NCBI GenBank assembly: GCA_038744645.1
Contig: JBCDMA010000063.1
Location: 1-15,312 of the forward strand
Source: Glaciecola sp038744645
GTDB taxonomy: Bacteria; Pseudomonadota; Gammaproteobacteria; Enterobacterales; Alteromonadaceae
Direction of reading: 5' to 3'
Length of the DNA: 15,312 nucleotides
Shown here: positions 1 through 8,004 of the stretch, piece after piece
Layout: each line of letters begins with the position of its first letter
How positions within the stretch are numbered: the first letter of the stretch is position 1
The notes under the pieces: model-generated
Database searches by the model: none
What the model was told of the DNA's origin: nothing
The model's input: only the letters and a program-made list of their open reading frames with translations
Translations under genes and position numbers: made by a program

Positions 1-1994
1 ACAGTAGGCACGAAGGCACCTGCCCTTACTAGTACAGGTAATTTTTCCAAAGGGGCATCGATTGAAACCGATTGCCCACCTCGATATTTACTGCCATCAA
101 AGTAGTCAAACCATATCCCTTCTGGTAACAATAGGTCTTGTAATACTTGCCCTTGATTGACAATGGGCGCAACCAAGAACTGCCTACCCCACAAATACGC
201 ATCTGTGCGCGTCATACTTTGTTTAGGATAATGCATCGACAATGGGCGCATCATGGGTATACCAAATTTGCTATTTTCAATAGAAAGCGAATAGTTGTAT
301 GGCATCAGCCGATACCGCAGGTTGATGTACTGCCTTGTGATGTCTTGCGTTTTTTCATCGTGAAAGATTGGCTCAGGTGGAATATGTGCTTGCGCATGAG
401 GTCGATAGACCGGTTGGAACACACCATATTGCATCCAACGCGTGTAGAGTTCGGCATCAAACACCTCGCCACCAGCAAAGCCACCCAGATCGGAATGCGT
501 GTACGCCAGACCAAACAGCCCCATTTGCAATGACAATTCAACCTGCGGCTTGAGACCACCCCATGAACGCGCTACATCTCCCGTCCAAGGGATCATACCG
601 TACCGTTGCGTTCCCAAGAAACCGGCGCGCATCATGACAAAAGGCCTTTCACTGGGCCTGGACAAAAGCTGTCTTTCATAGACCATTTTCGCCCACTGAT
701 GTCCAAAAGCATTATGGATCTCTTCCGCCGTTACTAGCATCCCGTCTAGGTTGTGAATGCTATCTGATGGGTGTACTTCAGGCTCACCGAGATCGCCCCA
801 CCAACCACTTACGCCTTGTTTGTTTAATGCTTCGTAATATTGCCAAAACCAGTCCTGAGCATTGTTGTCGAACACATCCACCAAACCCGTGTTCCCAAAG
901 TAAAAATCGAAGGTCCGAGGTGCACCTGCCAAGTTTTTTGCTAGCGCGTTAGCCTCTACTGCCGATGACCATTCACGTGATGATGTTAAAATGAATGGTT
1001 CAGTGATTAAGATGGTTTTAACGCCTTTTTCCAGCAACGTATCAATCATTTGAACTGGATTGGGCCAGTTGTCTTTATCCCAGTTCAAATTACCCATATG
1101 ACCTTTGATATCCGGTCCAAACCAGTATAAATCCAACACTAATGCATCGAGTGGAAAGTCTTTTTCTATGAACTGATTGGCAACATCTATTACCTCTTGC
1201 TGACTTTTATAGCCAAATCGTGACGCGTAATTACCCAACGCCCATCGCGGTGGCAATGGCTGTTTGCCCGTCGCGCTGACAAAATAGTTCACCGTCTCTA
1301 CTAAATTATCGCCAGCAGCAAAAACATAACCGGTGCGTCCTGCTACTGCTTCAAACTGCAAAATATCATCTTGTGTATAGCCAATATCCAGATGACCCGT
1401 TGCGCTGTTATCAAAACCAATGGCGTAGTGATTCGATGACATTACAGCGGGCAACCCATAGTACATCTGGTTAGACTCAGTGGTATAGCCATAATGCGCT
1501 TTATTGTACAAGGGCATTCGATGTCCGCGTCTGTCCATCCCCAATACACGCTGACCGCCGCCGTAAAGCTGTTCACCGTCTCTTAGCGTAAATCGAAAGC
1601 CACGTAAGGTCTCTGTAATGAAACCTCCAACTTCCTCTTCGGAAATGACCTCTCCGTCACGCAAAAACGCAAGTCTATAGGGCGATGTGAAAACTTTTAC
1701 CTGGAATTCGGGTAACTCAAACAAGTATTCATCTTCCACTTGTTTAAATTCGGTGGCGACGGATGCTATCGCTGTTTCATCAATAGCAAAGGAAGGAAGT
1801 TGCCTTGCACCATCAGGCTGATAGTGAACTTCTATAGCGCCTTGATTTAATGCCCTAACGACCGCTTTGCCGTCATCAAGTTGAATATACAGCTGTTGCC
1901 CATCAGCATTTATTGAAACAACATTGGATGCAATGACATTGAGGCTAAACGCACCTATCAGCCACAGAACGGACAGTAGTTTTAGTATTTGCAT
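1..1994 (-). CDS. GH31 family alpha-glucosidase / alpha-transglucosylase, 3' end cut by window edge
   Basis: The reading frame is open from an ATG at 1994 to the left edge, giving 664 codons with no stop, so the C-terminus is missing. Residues 1-22 form a Sec-type signal peptide (short basic start, hydrophobic stretch, small residues near Ala22), so the enzyme is exported. An N-terminal beta domain leads into the GH31 barrel from about residue 250 (PPRWALGNY). The nucleophile motif is WWGDLGEPE with Asp401, and the acid/base is in PWTGDVARSW with Asp473; both fit GH31. The GDLGEPE form differs from the more usual WxDMNE and recalls exported bacterial GH31 alpha-glucosidases and 4-alpha-glucosyltransferases such as Cellvibrio Agd31B; that subgroup is recalled, not tested. 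It starts 19 nt after the amylase stop on the same strand, so the two probably share a transcript. The Shine-Dalgarno sequence is weak. Likely role: trimming or transglucosylating malto-oligosaccharides released by the amylase. Family is secure; exact specificity is not. Confidence 0.9.
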   Translation of the reverse strand, partial: MQILKLLSVLWLIGAFSLNVIASNVVSINADGQQLYIQLDDGKAVVRALNQGAIEVHYQPDGARQLPSFAIDETAIASVATEFKQVEDEYLFELPEFQVKVFTSPYRLAFLRDGEVISEEEVGGFITETLRGFRFTLRDGEQLYGGGQRVLGMDRRGHRMPLYNKAHYGYTTESNQMYYGLPAVMSSNHYAIGFDNSATGHLDIGYTQDDILQFEAVAGRTGYVFAAGDNLVETVNYFVSATGKQPLPPRWALGNYASRFGYKSQQEVIDVANQFIEKDFPLDALVLDLYWFGPDIKGHMGNLNWDKDNWPNPVQMIDTLLEKGVKTILITEPFILTSSREWSSAVEANALAKNLAGAPRTFDFYFGNTGLVDVFDNNAQDWFWQYYEALNKQGVSGWWGDLGEPEVHPSDSIHNLDGMLVTAEEIHNAFGHQWAKMVYERQLLSRPSERPFVMMRAGFLGTQRYGMIPWTGDVARSWGGLKPQVELSLQMGLFGLAYTHSDLGGFAGGEVFDAELYTRWMQYGVFQPVYRPHAQAHIPPEPIFHDEKTQDITRQYINLRYRLMPYNYSLSIENSKFGIPMMRPLSMHYPKQSMTRTDAYLWGRQFLVAPIVNQGQVLQDLLLPEGIWFDYFDGSKYRGGQSVSIDAPLEKLPVLVRAGAFVPT

Positions 1995-2013
1995 GATTAT
2001 AAAACTTCGTTAA

Positions 2014-3969
2014 TTATTCGATTGTTGTGGGCAAAGCGAACTCGATTATATGCAAACCGTTTGCAGGTAATTGCATTGGAATTGATGCGTTCATCTTGTC
2101 TTGGGCAACGGTCATTTGTAGCTCAGCATCGGTCAATAAGTCTTTCAGCTCATATTGTTGTGCTTGTAATCGCCAGTTTACAATCAGATCAACTGGCACG
2201 TTGAGATCAAAAGAAACGGCGTCCTGTTCAAAATTGGCTACCACAATCATCGCGCGTTCGTCATTGTAGCGAGCAAAGGAAAACTGTAACTTATCATATC
2301 CGTCTGTGGCATCTGCGTTGTAGCCATGTAAGCTCACATACTCACCACGCATAAGCGCATTGTGTGCAGAAATATTCATGATATCGATATGAGCAAGCCT
2401 TAATGCTTTCTCTTCGTCTGTGAGTTGCGCACCATCAAATTTACCATTGTTCATCCACCGTTGATGCGCTGGAACACCCGCATAGTCGAAGATACTCGTT
2501 CGTGTAGGATTGCCAAACCCCATTTCCTCACTACCATCTTCACCAACGTCTTGTCCAAAATACAGCATGGTTGGAGAACGACTGATAAGTGCCGAGACTG
2601 CTAATGCGGGGATCCCTTTTTTCGCATCGCCGGCGAAGTCAGGACTAGCGATACGCTGCTCGTCATGATTCTCCAGAAAGTGCAACATATGCATCTCGAT
2701 ATCAGCCAATTCATTTTGATTCATTTCGAGTTTTATGGCATCGCCCTGCCCTTGCATGACTGCCTTTAAATCGTCGTAAAAATCAACCTTGTCATAGAGG
2801 TAATCCATAAGCCCCAATTGAATGTAATCTCGATACAGCGGTGGGTTATACACTTCTGCTAATGACAACGCATCTTCGTTTTTTTGCTTTATTGACGCGT
2901 TTAAAAAAGACCAGAACTCAACCGGCACCATTTCTGCCATATCAAACCGAAACCCATCAACGCCTTTGTCTAACCAATAAAGCACTATCTGTTGAAACTT
3001 ATACCAAGAATCGGGTAAGTCTTTATCTTGCCAAAACTGAGCGTGAGACTGCCATGGCAATTCTCTGTATGCCTCTGGAAGTACTGGGAAATCATAAGAA
3101 CCGTCAGGTCGCACACCATAGTTGACCTTGACAGTCTCATACCAATCGTCAATGCTCGGTTTCGCTTCACGAGCACCATTGCCCGTCCACTTTGCAGGTG
3201 TCTCTTCAAAGATCCCATCCGCTAACGGATGAAGCTCTGCCCCTAATGGCAAATAATCATCAGACGTGGGGACTTCAAAAGACTCGCCGACAATGTAATA
3301 AAAATTATTGTCTCGCGCATACTCAACCGTTGTATCATCGCTGATACCGAAATCCTCTATACCTTTTGGCGCGCTGAGTGATTGATAATTACGGGCGACA
3401 TGATTGGGTACGATATCTATGATCACTTTCATATCATGTTTGTGCGTGCGCGCTATTAGAGCTTCAAACTCTGCAAGACGTTGCGACGGATCATCAGCTA
3501 AATCCGGATTGACATTGTAGTAATCTTTAACGGCGTAAGGAGAGCCAGCTCGTCCTTTGACTACATCGGGATCGTCCGGTCCTATGCCGTAAGCCATATA
3601 ATCGTTTATGACCGCGTGATGCGGTACGCCGGTATACCAAATGTGAGACGTACCTAATTCTTTAATGCCCAATAACGCTTCATCAGTAAAATCAGAGAAT
3701 TTACCAACACCATTTTCCTCATTCGTTCCCCACGGTTTATTGGTCGTGTTGGTATTGCCAAATAATCGGGTAAAGACCTGATAAATAACCGGTTTACCAG
3801 GACCAAGAGTATGGTGATAAAGCGCTTGGTCAGTCAGAGTCTTATCCATTTGGTTTTCGAAAGTAGATACAGCATTTTCTTCTTTGGGCTTTGTACATCC
3901 AACCACAACACTAGTAATAATTGCTAGTGTGCAAAATACATACAATGGGTTCCGGGTAATTTTTTTCAC
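2014..3969 (-). CDS. GH13 alpha-amylase-family lipoprotein
   Basis: A 651-residue protein that starts with GTG (3967-3969), preceded by AGGA about 10 nt upstream. The N-terminus is a lipoprotein signal peptide: basic MKK, hydrophobic core, then lipobox VVGC with the lipidated Cys25. The next residue is Thr rather than Asp, which favours outer-membrane sorting. The GH13 barrel carries all four conserved regions: DIVPNH (185-190), GFRFD with nucleophile Asp343, LAEVYN with acid/base Glu372, and ENHD with Asp436. A C-terminal beta domain follows from about residue 560. Family members cleave or rearrange alpha-1,4-glucosidic bonds; alpha-amylase or malto-oligosaccharide hydrolase is the likeliest activity, but trehalose synthase-like or other GH13 specificities are not excluded. 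It leads a two-gene operon with the GH31 enzyme, pointing to starch, glycogen or malto-oligosaccharide use at the cell surface or in the periplasm. A LacI-type palindrome overlaps its predicted promoter. Confidence 0.9.
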   Translation of the reverse strand: MKKITRNPLYVFCTLAIITSVVVGCTKPKEENAVSTFENQMDKTLTDQALYHHTLGPGKPVIYQVFTRLFGNTNTTNKPWGTNEENGVGKFSDFTDEALLGIKELGTSHIWYTGVPHHAVINDYMAYGIGPDDPDVVKGRAGSPYAVKDYYNVNPDLADDPSQRLAEFEALIARTHKHDMKVIIDIVPNHVARNYQSLSAPKGIEDFGISDDTTVEYARDNNFYYIVGESFEVPTSDDYLPLGAELHPLADGIFEETPAKWTGNGAREAKPSIDDWYETVKVNYGVRPDGSYDFPVLPEAYRELPWQSHAQFWQDKDLPDSWYKFQQIVLYWLDKGVDGFRFDMAEMVPVEFWSFLNASIKQKNEDALSLAEVYNPPLYRDYIQLGLMDYLYDKVDFYDDLKAVMQGQGDAIKLEMNQNELADIEMHMLHFLENHDEQRIASPDFAGDAKKGIPALAVSALISRSPTMLYFGQDVGEDGSEEMGFGNPTRTSIFDYAGVPAHQRWMNNGKFDGAQLTDEEKALRLAHIDIMNISAHNALMRGEYVSLHGYNADATDGYDKLQFSFARYNDERAMIVVANFEQDAVSFDLNVPVDLIVNWRLQAQQYELKDLLTDAELQMTVAQDKMNASIPMQLPANGLHIIEFALPTTIE

Positions 3970-4028
3970 CTAATCCGTGTCCTACCACTTACCTAAGTTA
4001 ATAATCATAAAGGATAACGGTTAATAAA

Positions 4029-4056
4029 ATGTTAAACCAGATGCATACGTTTTCAA
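4029..4056 (-). promoter_or_regulatory. Predicted sigma-70 promoter of the GH13-GH31 operon
   Basis: On the - strand TTGAAA (4051-4056) and TAACAT (4029-4034) are separated by 16 bp, about 60 bp before the GTG start of the amylase gene. Matches to consensus are 5/6 and 4/6. The predicted transcript start would be near 4022, giving a leader of roughly 50 nt. The position is sensible, but the region is AT-rich and other boxes are possible. Confidence 0.45.
4042..4055. promoter_or_regulatory. LacI-family (MalR-like) operator candidate
   Basis: TGCATACGTTTTCA is an imperfect palindrome around a central CG, with four of six half-site pairs matching (TG..A..CG..T..CA). The central CG and the 14-bp size are typical of LacI-family operators. 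It overlaps the predicted -35 box of the amylase promoter, the classic position for repression. Sugar-responsive LacI-family repressors commonly control such GH operons. No regulator gene lies in the window, so the link is inferred. Confidence 0.35.
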
Positions 4057-4280
4057 TAATTATCGCTGCACGGTTAGGTATATTGTGGGGTTAATAGTGT
4101 CGTCTTTTTATGTGCTAAGGAGATTGAGATAGAAAAGCGACATGCGCACAATCAAAGCGAGCAGAACTGCTTCAAACAGTTAGGGTGGACTACTTTCTTT
4201 ATTTATTTAATGAGCGCTTATTGATAAAAGAAAAGATTGGTGTCTTTGTGTATTGTTTAAGAGTAATAGAGTTTGGAAAT
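4057..4280. other. Gap between amylase promoter and sucD terminator; no gene seen
   Basis: About 220 bp without a convincing open frame on either strand. It holds small dyads, for example GCAG-AA-CTGC near 4160-4172 and an AGCGCT-centred repeat near 4210-4224. These could be upstream regulatory sites for the amylase operon, but none is strong enough to name. A purine-rich AAGGAG near 4118 has no suitably spaced start codon. Confidence 0.5.
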
Positions 4281-4309
4281 AAAAAAGGGCTAGTCAAAAT
4301 GGCTAGCCC
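4281..4309 (-). terminator. Rho-independent terminator of the suc operon
   Basis: A perfect 7-bp GC-rich stem (GGGCTAG at 4287-4293 and CTAGCCC at 4303-4309, 9-nt loop) is followed on the - strand by six T residues (4281-4286). It lies only about 26 nt past the sucD stop. It should end the sucABCD transcript and insulate it from the amylase operon. The short 3' UTR leaves no room for a 3'-UTR sRNA like E. coli SdhX. Confidence 0.9.
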
Positions 4310-4335
4310 CTTACATCATTCGTTCAACTGGTGAT

Positions 4336-5208
4336 TTACCAACCAGTGATTTCTCTAAGACCTTTGCCAATGTCGGCAAGTGAGCGGACAGTTTTAACGC
4401 CTGCTTCTTCTAGTGCCTTAAATTTCTCATCTGCAGTACCTTTACCACCAGAAATGATTGCACCAGCGTGCCCCATTCTTTTACCTGGAGGCGCAGTTAC
4501 ACCTGCGATGTAGGAAACGACTGGCTTAGTTACATTTTCTTTGATGAATGCAGCAGCTTCTTCTTCTGCGGTTCCACCGATTTCACCAATCATAACAATG
4601 GCTTCTGTCTCAGGATCTTCCTGGAACATCGCTAGCACATCGATAAAGTTAGATCCTGGGATTGGGTCACCACCAATACCAACACAGGTAGATTGGCCAA
4701 ATCCTTCATCAGTTGTTTGCTTGACTGCTTCATATGTCAATGTACCAGAGCGTGAAACGATACCCACTTTACCTTTTTTGTGGATATGGCCAGGCATGAT
4801 ACCAATCTTGCATTCATCTGGTGTTATTACACCTGGGCAATTTGGCCCAATCATACGAATACCCTTCTGACTGACATACTCTTTAACGTACAGCATATCC
4901 AGGGTTGGAATACCTTCAGTGATACATACGATTAATTCGATGCCTGCATCTGCAGCTTCAACGATAGAATCTTTACAAAATGCTGCTGGTACATAAATTA
5001 CCGTTGCTGTCGCGCCAGTTGCATCTACAGCATCTTTAACCGTGTTAAAGACAGGTAATCCTAAATGTGTTGTTCCACCTTTGCCTGGAGTTACACCACC
5101 GACCATTTTCGTACCGTAGTCAATCGCCTGCTCCGAATGGAATGTGCCTTGCCCACCAGTAAAGCCCTGACAAATAACTTTTGTATCTTTATTGATTAAA
5201 ACTGACAT
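4336..5208 (-). CDS. sucD: Succinyl-CoA synthetase, alpha subunit
   Basis: A 290-residue protein, the usual length. It pairs with SucC to convert succinyl-CoA, ADP (or GDP) and phosphate to succinate, CoA and nucleoside triphosphate in the cytoplasm, the substrate-level phosphorylation step of the TCA cycle. The N-terminal CoA-binding Rossmann domain begins with INKDTKVICQGFTGGQGT; the middle carries IGPNCPGVI; the phosphohistidine is His247 in MGHAGAI, followed by the glycine-rich SGGKGTA. The start codon overlaps the sucC stop by one base (TAATG), and a strong GGAGGG Shine-Dalgarno lies inside the end of sucC, so translation is likely coupled for a 1:1 ratio. It is the last gene before the operon terminator. 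Confidence 0.98.
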   Translation of the reverse strand: MSVLINKDTKVICQGFTGGQGTFHSEQAIDYGTKMVGGVTPGKGGTTHLGLPVFNTVKDAVDATGATATVIYVPAAFCKDSIVEAADAGIELIVCITEGIPTLDMLYVKEYVSQKGIRMIGPNCPGVITPDECKIGIMPGHIHKKGKVGIVSRSGTLTYEAVKQTTDEGFGQSTCVGIGGDPIPGSNFIDVLAMFQEDPETEAIVMIGEIGGTAEEEAAAFIKENVTKPVVSYIAGVTAPPGKRMGHAGAIISGGKGTADEKFKALEEAGVKTVRSLADIGKGLREITGW

Positions 5209-6374
5209 TATTTGCCCTCCGCTGCAGCAACGACTTTTTGTGCTGCGTCCGCTAGCGATTCAGCTGCTATGATGTCCAAATCAGAGCCCGCTAGTACTTC
5301 CCGTCCTAATTCTGCGTTTGTACCTTCTAATCTCACAACGACAGGTACTTCGACACCGACTTCTTTAACCGCGCCGATGATACCTTCCGCAATCATGTCA
5401 CAGCGTACGATGCCGCCAAAAATATTTACGAGAACGGCTTTTACGTTGTCGTCAGAAAGAATAATCTTAAATGCTTCAGCAACGCGCTCTTTGGTTGCAC
5501 CACCGCCCACGTCTAGGAAGTTAGCCGGGCTACCGCCGTGCAGATTTACGATATCCATTGTACCCATGGCCAGTCCAGCACCATTTACCATGCATCCTAC
5601 ATTTCCATCCAAAGCGACGTAGTTTAACTCAAACTGTGCAGCATGCGCCTCCCGTGCGTCTTCTTGAGATGGATCGTGCATGTCTCGGACTTTAGGCTGA
5701 CGATATAGCGCATTGCTATCTACACCTACTTTTGCATCCAAACAGTGTAGGTCGCCGTCTTTTTTGATCACCAGTGGGTTAATTTCAATCAGTGCAACGT
5801 CAAGGTCTTCAAACATTTTTGCAAGACCTAAAAATATCTGCGTAAACTGTTTGATCTGCGAACCGGAAAGGCCAAGTGAAAATGCAATTTTCCTCGCTTG
5901 ATAAGGTTGTGCACCAACCAGCGGATCGATTTCAGCTTTTAAAATCTTCTCTGGTGTTTCTTCAGCCACTTTTTCAATTTCTACACCGCCTTCAGTTGAC
6001 GCCATAAAAACAATTTTTCTAGATGTGCGATCAACAACCGCACCAAGGTATAACTCCTGGTCAATATCAGTTAATGCTTCAACGAGAATACGGCTAACGG
6101 GTTGTCCATTCTCGTCCGTCTGATATGTCACCAAGTTCTTGCCAAGCCAATTCTCGGCAAACTCTCGAATGTCATCTTTTGATTTAACTAGCTTAACGCC
6201 ACCTGCTTTACCGCGACCGCCAGCGTGGACTTGACATTTTACAACCCATTCTTCGCCGCCGATTTTACTCGCTGCTTCAACGGCAGCTTGTGGATTCTCG
6301 GCTGCAAATCCTTCAGATACCGGCAAACCGTACTCTCGAAAAAGCTGTTTGCCCTGATATTCATGCAAATTCAT
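5208..6374 (-). CDS. sucC: Succinyl-CoA synthetase, beta subunit
   Basis: A 388-residue protein, the same length as E. coli SucC. An N-terminal ATP-grasp domain binds the nucleotide (MNLHEYQGK start, KCQVHAGGRGKAGG at about 46-59, EINPLV at 197-202). Asn199 and Asp213 match the Mg-binding positions of E. coli SucC. The C-terminal domain contacts SucD (NIFGGIVRCD at about 317-326). It starts 139 bp after sucB, an unusually wide gap for this operon, filled by two hairpins. The nearest purine-rich motif (AAGG) sits about 14 nt from the ATG, so initiation signals look weaker than those of sucD. Identification is secure; nucleotide preference (ATP or GTP) cannot be read from the sequence. Confidence 0.98.
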   Translation of the reverse strand: MNLHEYQGKQLFREYGLPVSEGFAAENPQAAVEAASKIGGEEWVVKCQVHAGGRGKAGGVKLVKSKDDIREFAENWLGKNLVTYQTDENGQPVSRILVEALTDIDQELYLGAVVDRTSRKIVFMASTEGGVEIEKVAEETPEKILKAEIDPLVGAQPYQARKIAFSLGLSGSQIKQFTQIFLGLAKMFEDLDVALIEINPLVIKKDGDLHCLDAKVGVDSNALYRQPKVRDMHDPSQEDAREAHAAQFELNYVALDGNVGCMVNGAGLAMGTMDIVNLHGGSPANFLDVGGGATKERVAEAFKIILSDDNVKAVLVNIFGGIVRCDMIAEGIIGAVKEVGVEVPVVVRLEGTNAELGREVLAGSDLDIIAAESLADAAQKVVAAAEGK

Positions 6375-6402
6375 GGTGATTAACCCGACCTTGTTGAGTG
6401 AT

Positions 6403-6423
6403 GGATTATTGTGTCAATAATCC
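6403..6423. repeat. Stem-loop in sucB-sucC gap (proximal to sucC)
   Basis: A perfect 8-bp inverted repeat, GGATTATT (6403-6410) and AATAATCC (6416-6423), with a 5-nt loop. It sits 28 bp upstream of the sucC start. No T-run follows on the - strand, so it does not look like an intrinsic terminator. It would form in the suc mRNA leader to sucC and could affect processing, stability or sucC translation. Confidence 0.65.
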
Positions 6424-6434
6424 GGTTAATAGCA

Positions 6435-6458
6435 GCCGAACCATGGACACGGTTCGGC
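6435..6458. repeat. GC-rich stem-loop in sucB-sucC gap (proximal to sucB)
   Basis: A perfect 8-bp inverted repeat, GCCGAACC (6435-6442) and GGTTCGGC (6451-6458), with an 8-nt loop, about 55 nt past the sucB stop. The stem is GC-rich and stable, and no T-run follows in the - strand direction. Together with the second hairpin 11 bp away it suggests an mRNA-stabilising or processing element, or a partial transcription barrier between sucAB and sucCD. Confidence 0.7.
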
Positions 6459-6513
6459 GTTTAAAAGATGATACCGAAACTGGCTTAATTTTCAGCTAAT
6501 TTCGACAAAAGTA

Positions 6514-7995
6514 TCAGACATCAAGCAGCAATCTAGCTGGATCTTCTAGCATCTCTTTTACCGTAACTAGGAAGCCTACAGATTCCTTACCATCGATAAT
6601 TCTGTGATCATAAGATAAGGCAAGATACATCATTGGTAATATCTCAATTTTGCCGTCTACAGCCATAGGTCTATCTTGGATTTTATGCATGCCCAATATA
6701 GCACTTTGTGGTGGGTTGATGATTGGTGTTGACATCAAAGAACCAAATACACCACCGTTAGTGATTGTGAAATTACCACCTTGCAAATCAGCCATGGAAA
6801 GCTTACCGTCGCGCCCTTTAATCGCAAGCTCTTTTATGCCCTTCTCAATACCTGACATTGACAATACGTCAGTGTCTTTAAGTACCGGCGTGACTAAGCC
6901 TCTCGGAGTAGACACTGCAATCGAAATATCAAAGTAGTTGTGATAACAAATATCGTCGCCGTCTATTGATGCGTTAACTTCAGGATAGCGCTTGAGTGCC
7001 TCTGTGACGGCCTTCACGTAAAACGACATGAAACCAAGTCGAATGCCATGTCTTTTCTCAAAATTCTCCTGATACTGCTTACGCATTTGCATAATTGGCT
7101 TCATGTTGACTTCATTGAACGTCGTTAACATAGCCGTCGAATTCTTGGCTTCTAACAATCGATTAGCAATGGTTTTTCTTAGTCTTGTCATTGGAACGCG
7201 TTTTTCAGTGCGATCGCCGCCAATGCTTACAGTAGGCGCTGCAGCACTTGGCGCTGCCGTTGGTGCAGATGCCGCTTTAAGGTGTTTCTCGACATCTTCC
7301 TTAGTAATTTTACCGCCTTTCCCAGTGCCTTTAACTGATGCTGGATCAATGTCCTTTTCTGCTAATAGTCGTCGTACCGACGGTGACAACGCATCGTTAT
7401 CAGCTACATCATTTGTTGCTTCAGCTGTTGCCGGTGATGGCGCAGACACAGCACCAGCAGCAAATTTAGCGATGACCTCTTCCGCCGTTACCGTGGCGCC
7501 TTCCTCAGCCAATATTTCACTCACACTGCCAGCCGCGGGTGCAACAACTTCCAATACCACTTTATCCGTTTCAATATCGACTAGATTTTGATCTCGCTCT
7601 ACTGCCTCGCCCACTTGCACATGCCAAGTAGCGATAGTTGCATCCGCTACCGATTCAGGCAATACAGGAACGTTGATATCCATCGTTTCAGTTGTACCGC
7701 CTTGTTCTGCGGCTGGCGCTGGTGACAACGGCGCTCCAGCAGCGGGTACGTCCGCCTCACCTTCAGTGACTTTTGCAATGACTTCTTCTGCTAAAACCGT
7801 TGCACCTTCATCGGCTATAATCTCTGCAACGACACCATCTGCTGGAGATACTACTTCAAGTACCACCTTATCAGTCTCAATATCAACTAAGTTTTGATCA
7901 CGCGTTACCTTGTCACCGGCCTTTACGTGCCAAGTTGCAACCGTTGCATCAGCAACTGATTCGGGTAAGACGGGAACTTTTATCTCGTGTGCCAT
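6514..7995 (-). CDS. sucB: 2-oxoglutarate dehydrogenase E2, dihydrolipoamide succinyltransferase with two lipoyl domains
   Basis: A 493-residue E2 core subunit that moves the succinyl group from E1 to CoA on its swinging lipoyl arms. It has two lipoyl domains, about residues 3-77 and 106-179, with lipoyl lysines Lys43 and Lys145 in identical ETDKVV contexts, exactly 102 residues apart. Ala/Pro-rich linkers separate the domains. A peripheral-subunit-binding domain follows at about 203-242 (LSPSVRRLLAEKDID), then the catalytic domain, with His464 and Asp468 in DHRIIDG. E. coli SucB has one lipoyl domain and about 405 residues, so the extra domain explains the length. It starts 9 nt after sucA, and its AGGA Shine-Dalgarno overlaps the sucA TAG stop, suggesting coupling. 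E3 (lpd) is not in the window. Confidence 0.97.
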   Translation of the reverse strand: MAHEIKVPVLPESVADATVATWHVKAGDKVTRDQNLVDIETDKVVLEVVSPADGVVAEIIADEGATVLAEEVIAKVTEGEADVPAAGAPLSPAPAAEQGGTTETMDINVPVLPESVADATIATWHVQVGEAVERDQNLVDIETDKVVLEVVAPAAGSVSEILAEEGATVTAEEVIAKFAAGAVSAPSPATAEATNDVADNDALSPSVRRLLAEKDIDPASVKGTGKGGKITKEDVEKHLKAASAPTAAPSAAAPTVSIGGDRTEKRVPMTRLRKTIANRLLEAKNSTAMLTTFNEVNMKPIMQMRKQYQENFEKRHGIRLGFMSFYVKAVTEALKRYPEVNASIDGDDICYHNYFDISIAVSTPRGLVTPVLKDTDVLSMSGIEKGIKELAIKGRDGKLSMADLQGGNFTITNGGVFGSLMSTPIINPPQSAILGMHKIQDRPMAVDGKIEILPMMYLALSYDHRIIDGKESVGFLVTVKEMLEDPARLLLDV

Positions 7996-8004
7996 TGATT
8001 TTTC

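Noticed and set aside
147..952. Several + strand frames of 60-128 codons in the left part of the window.
   Set aside because: They are antisense to the continuous GH31 reading frame, which carries intact catalytic motifs; they show no protein family features.
4141..4182. A tiny + strand frame (13 codons, MRTIKASRTASNS) between sucD and the amylase gene.
   Set aside because: The purine-rich AAGGAG is more than 15 nt from the ATG and there is no further support for translation.
4310..4335. A possible SdhX-like sRNA from the 3' end of the suc operon.
   Set aside because: Only about 26 nt separate the sucD stop from the terminator stem, too little for a comparable sRNA body outside the coding region.
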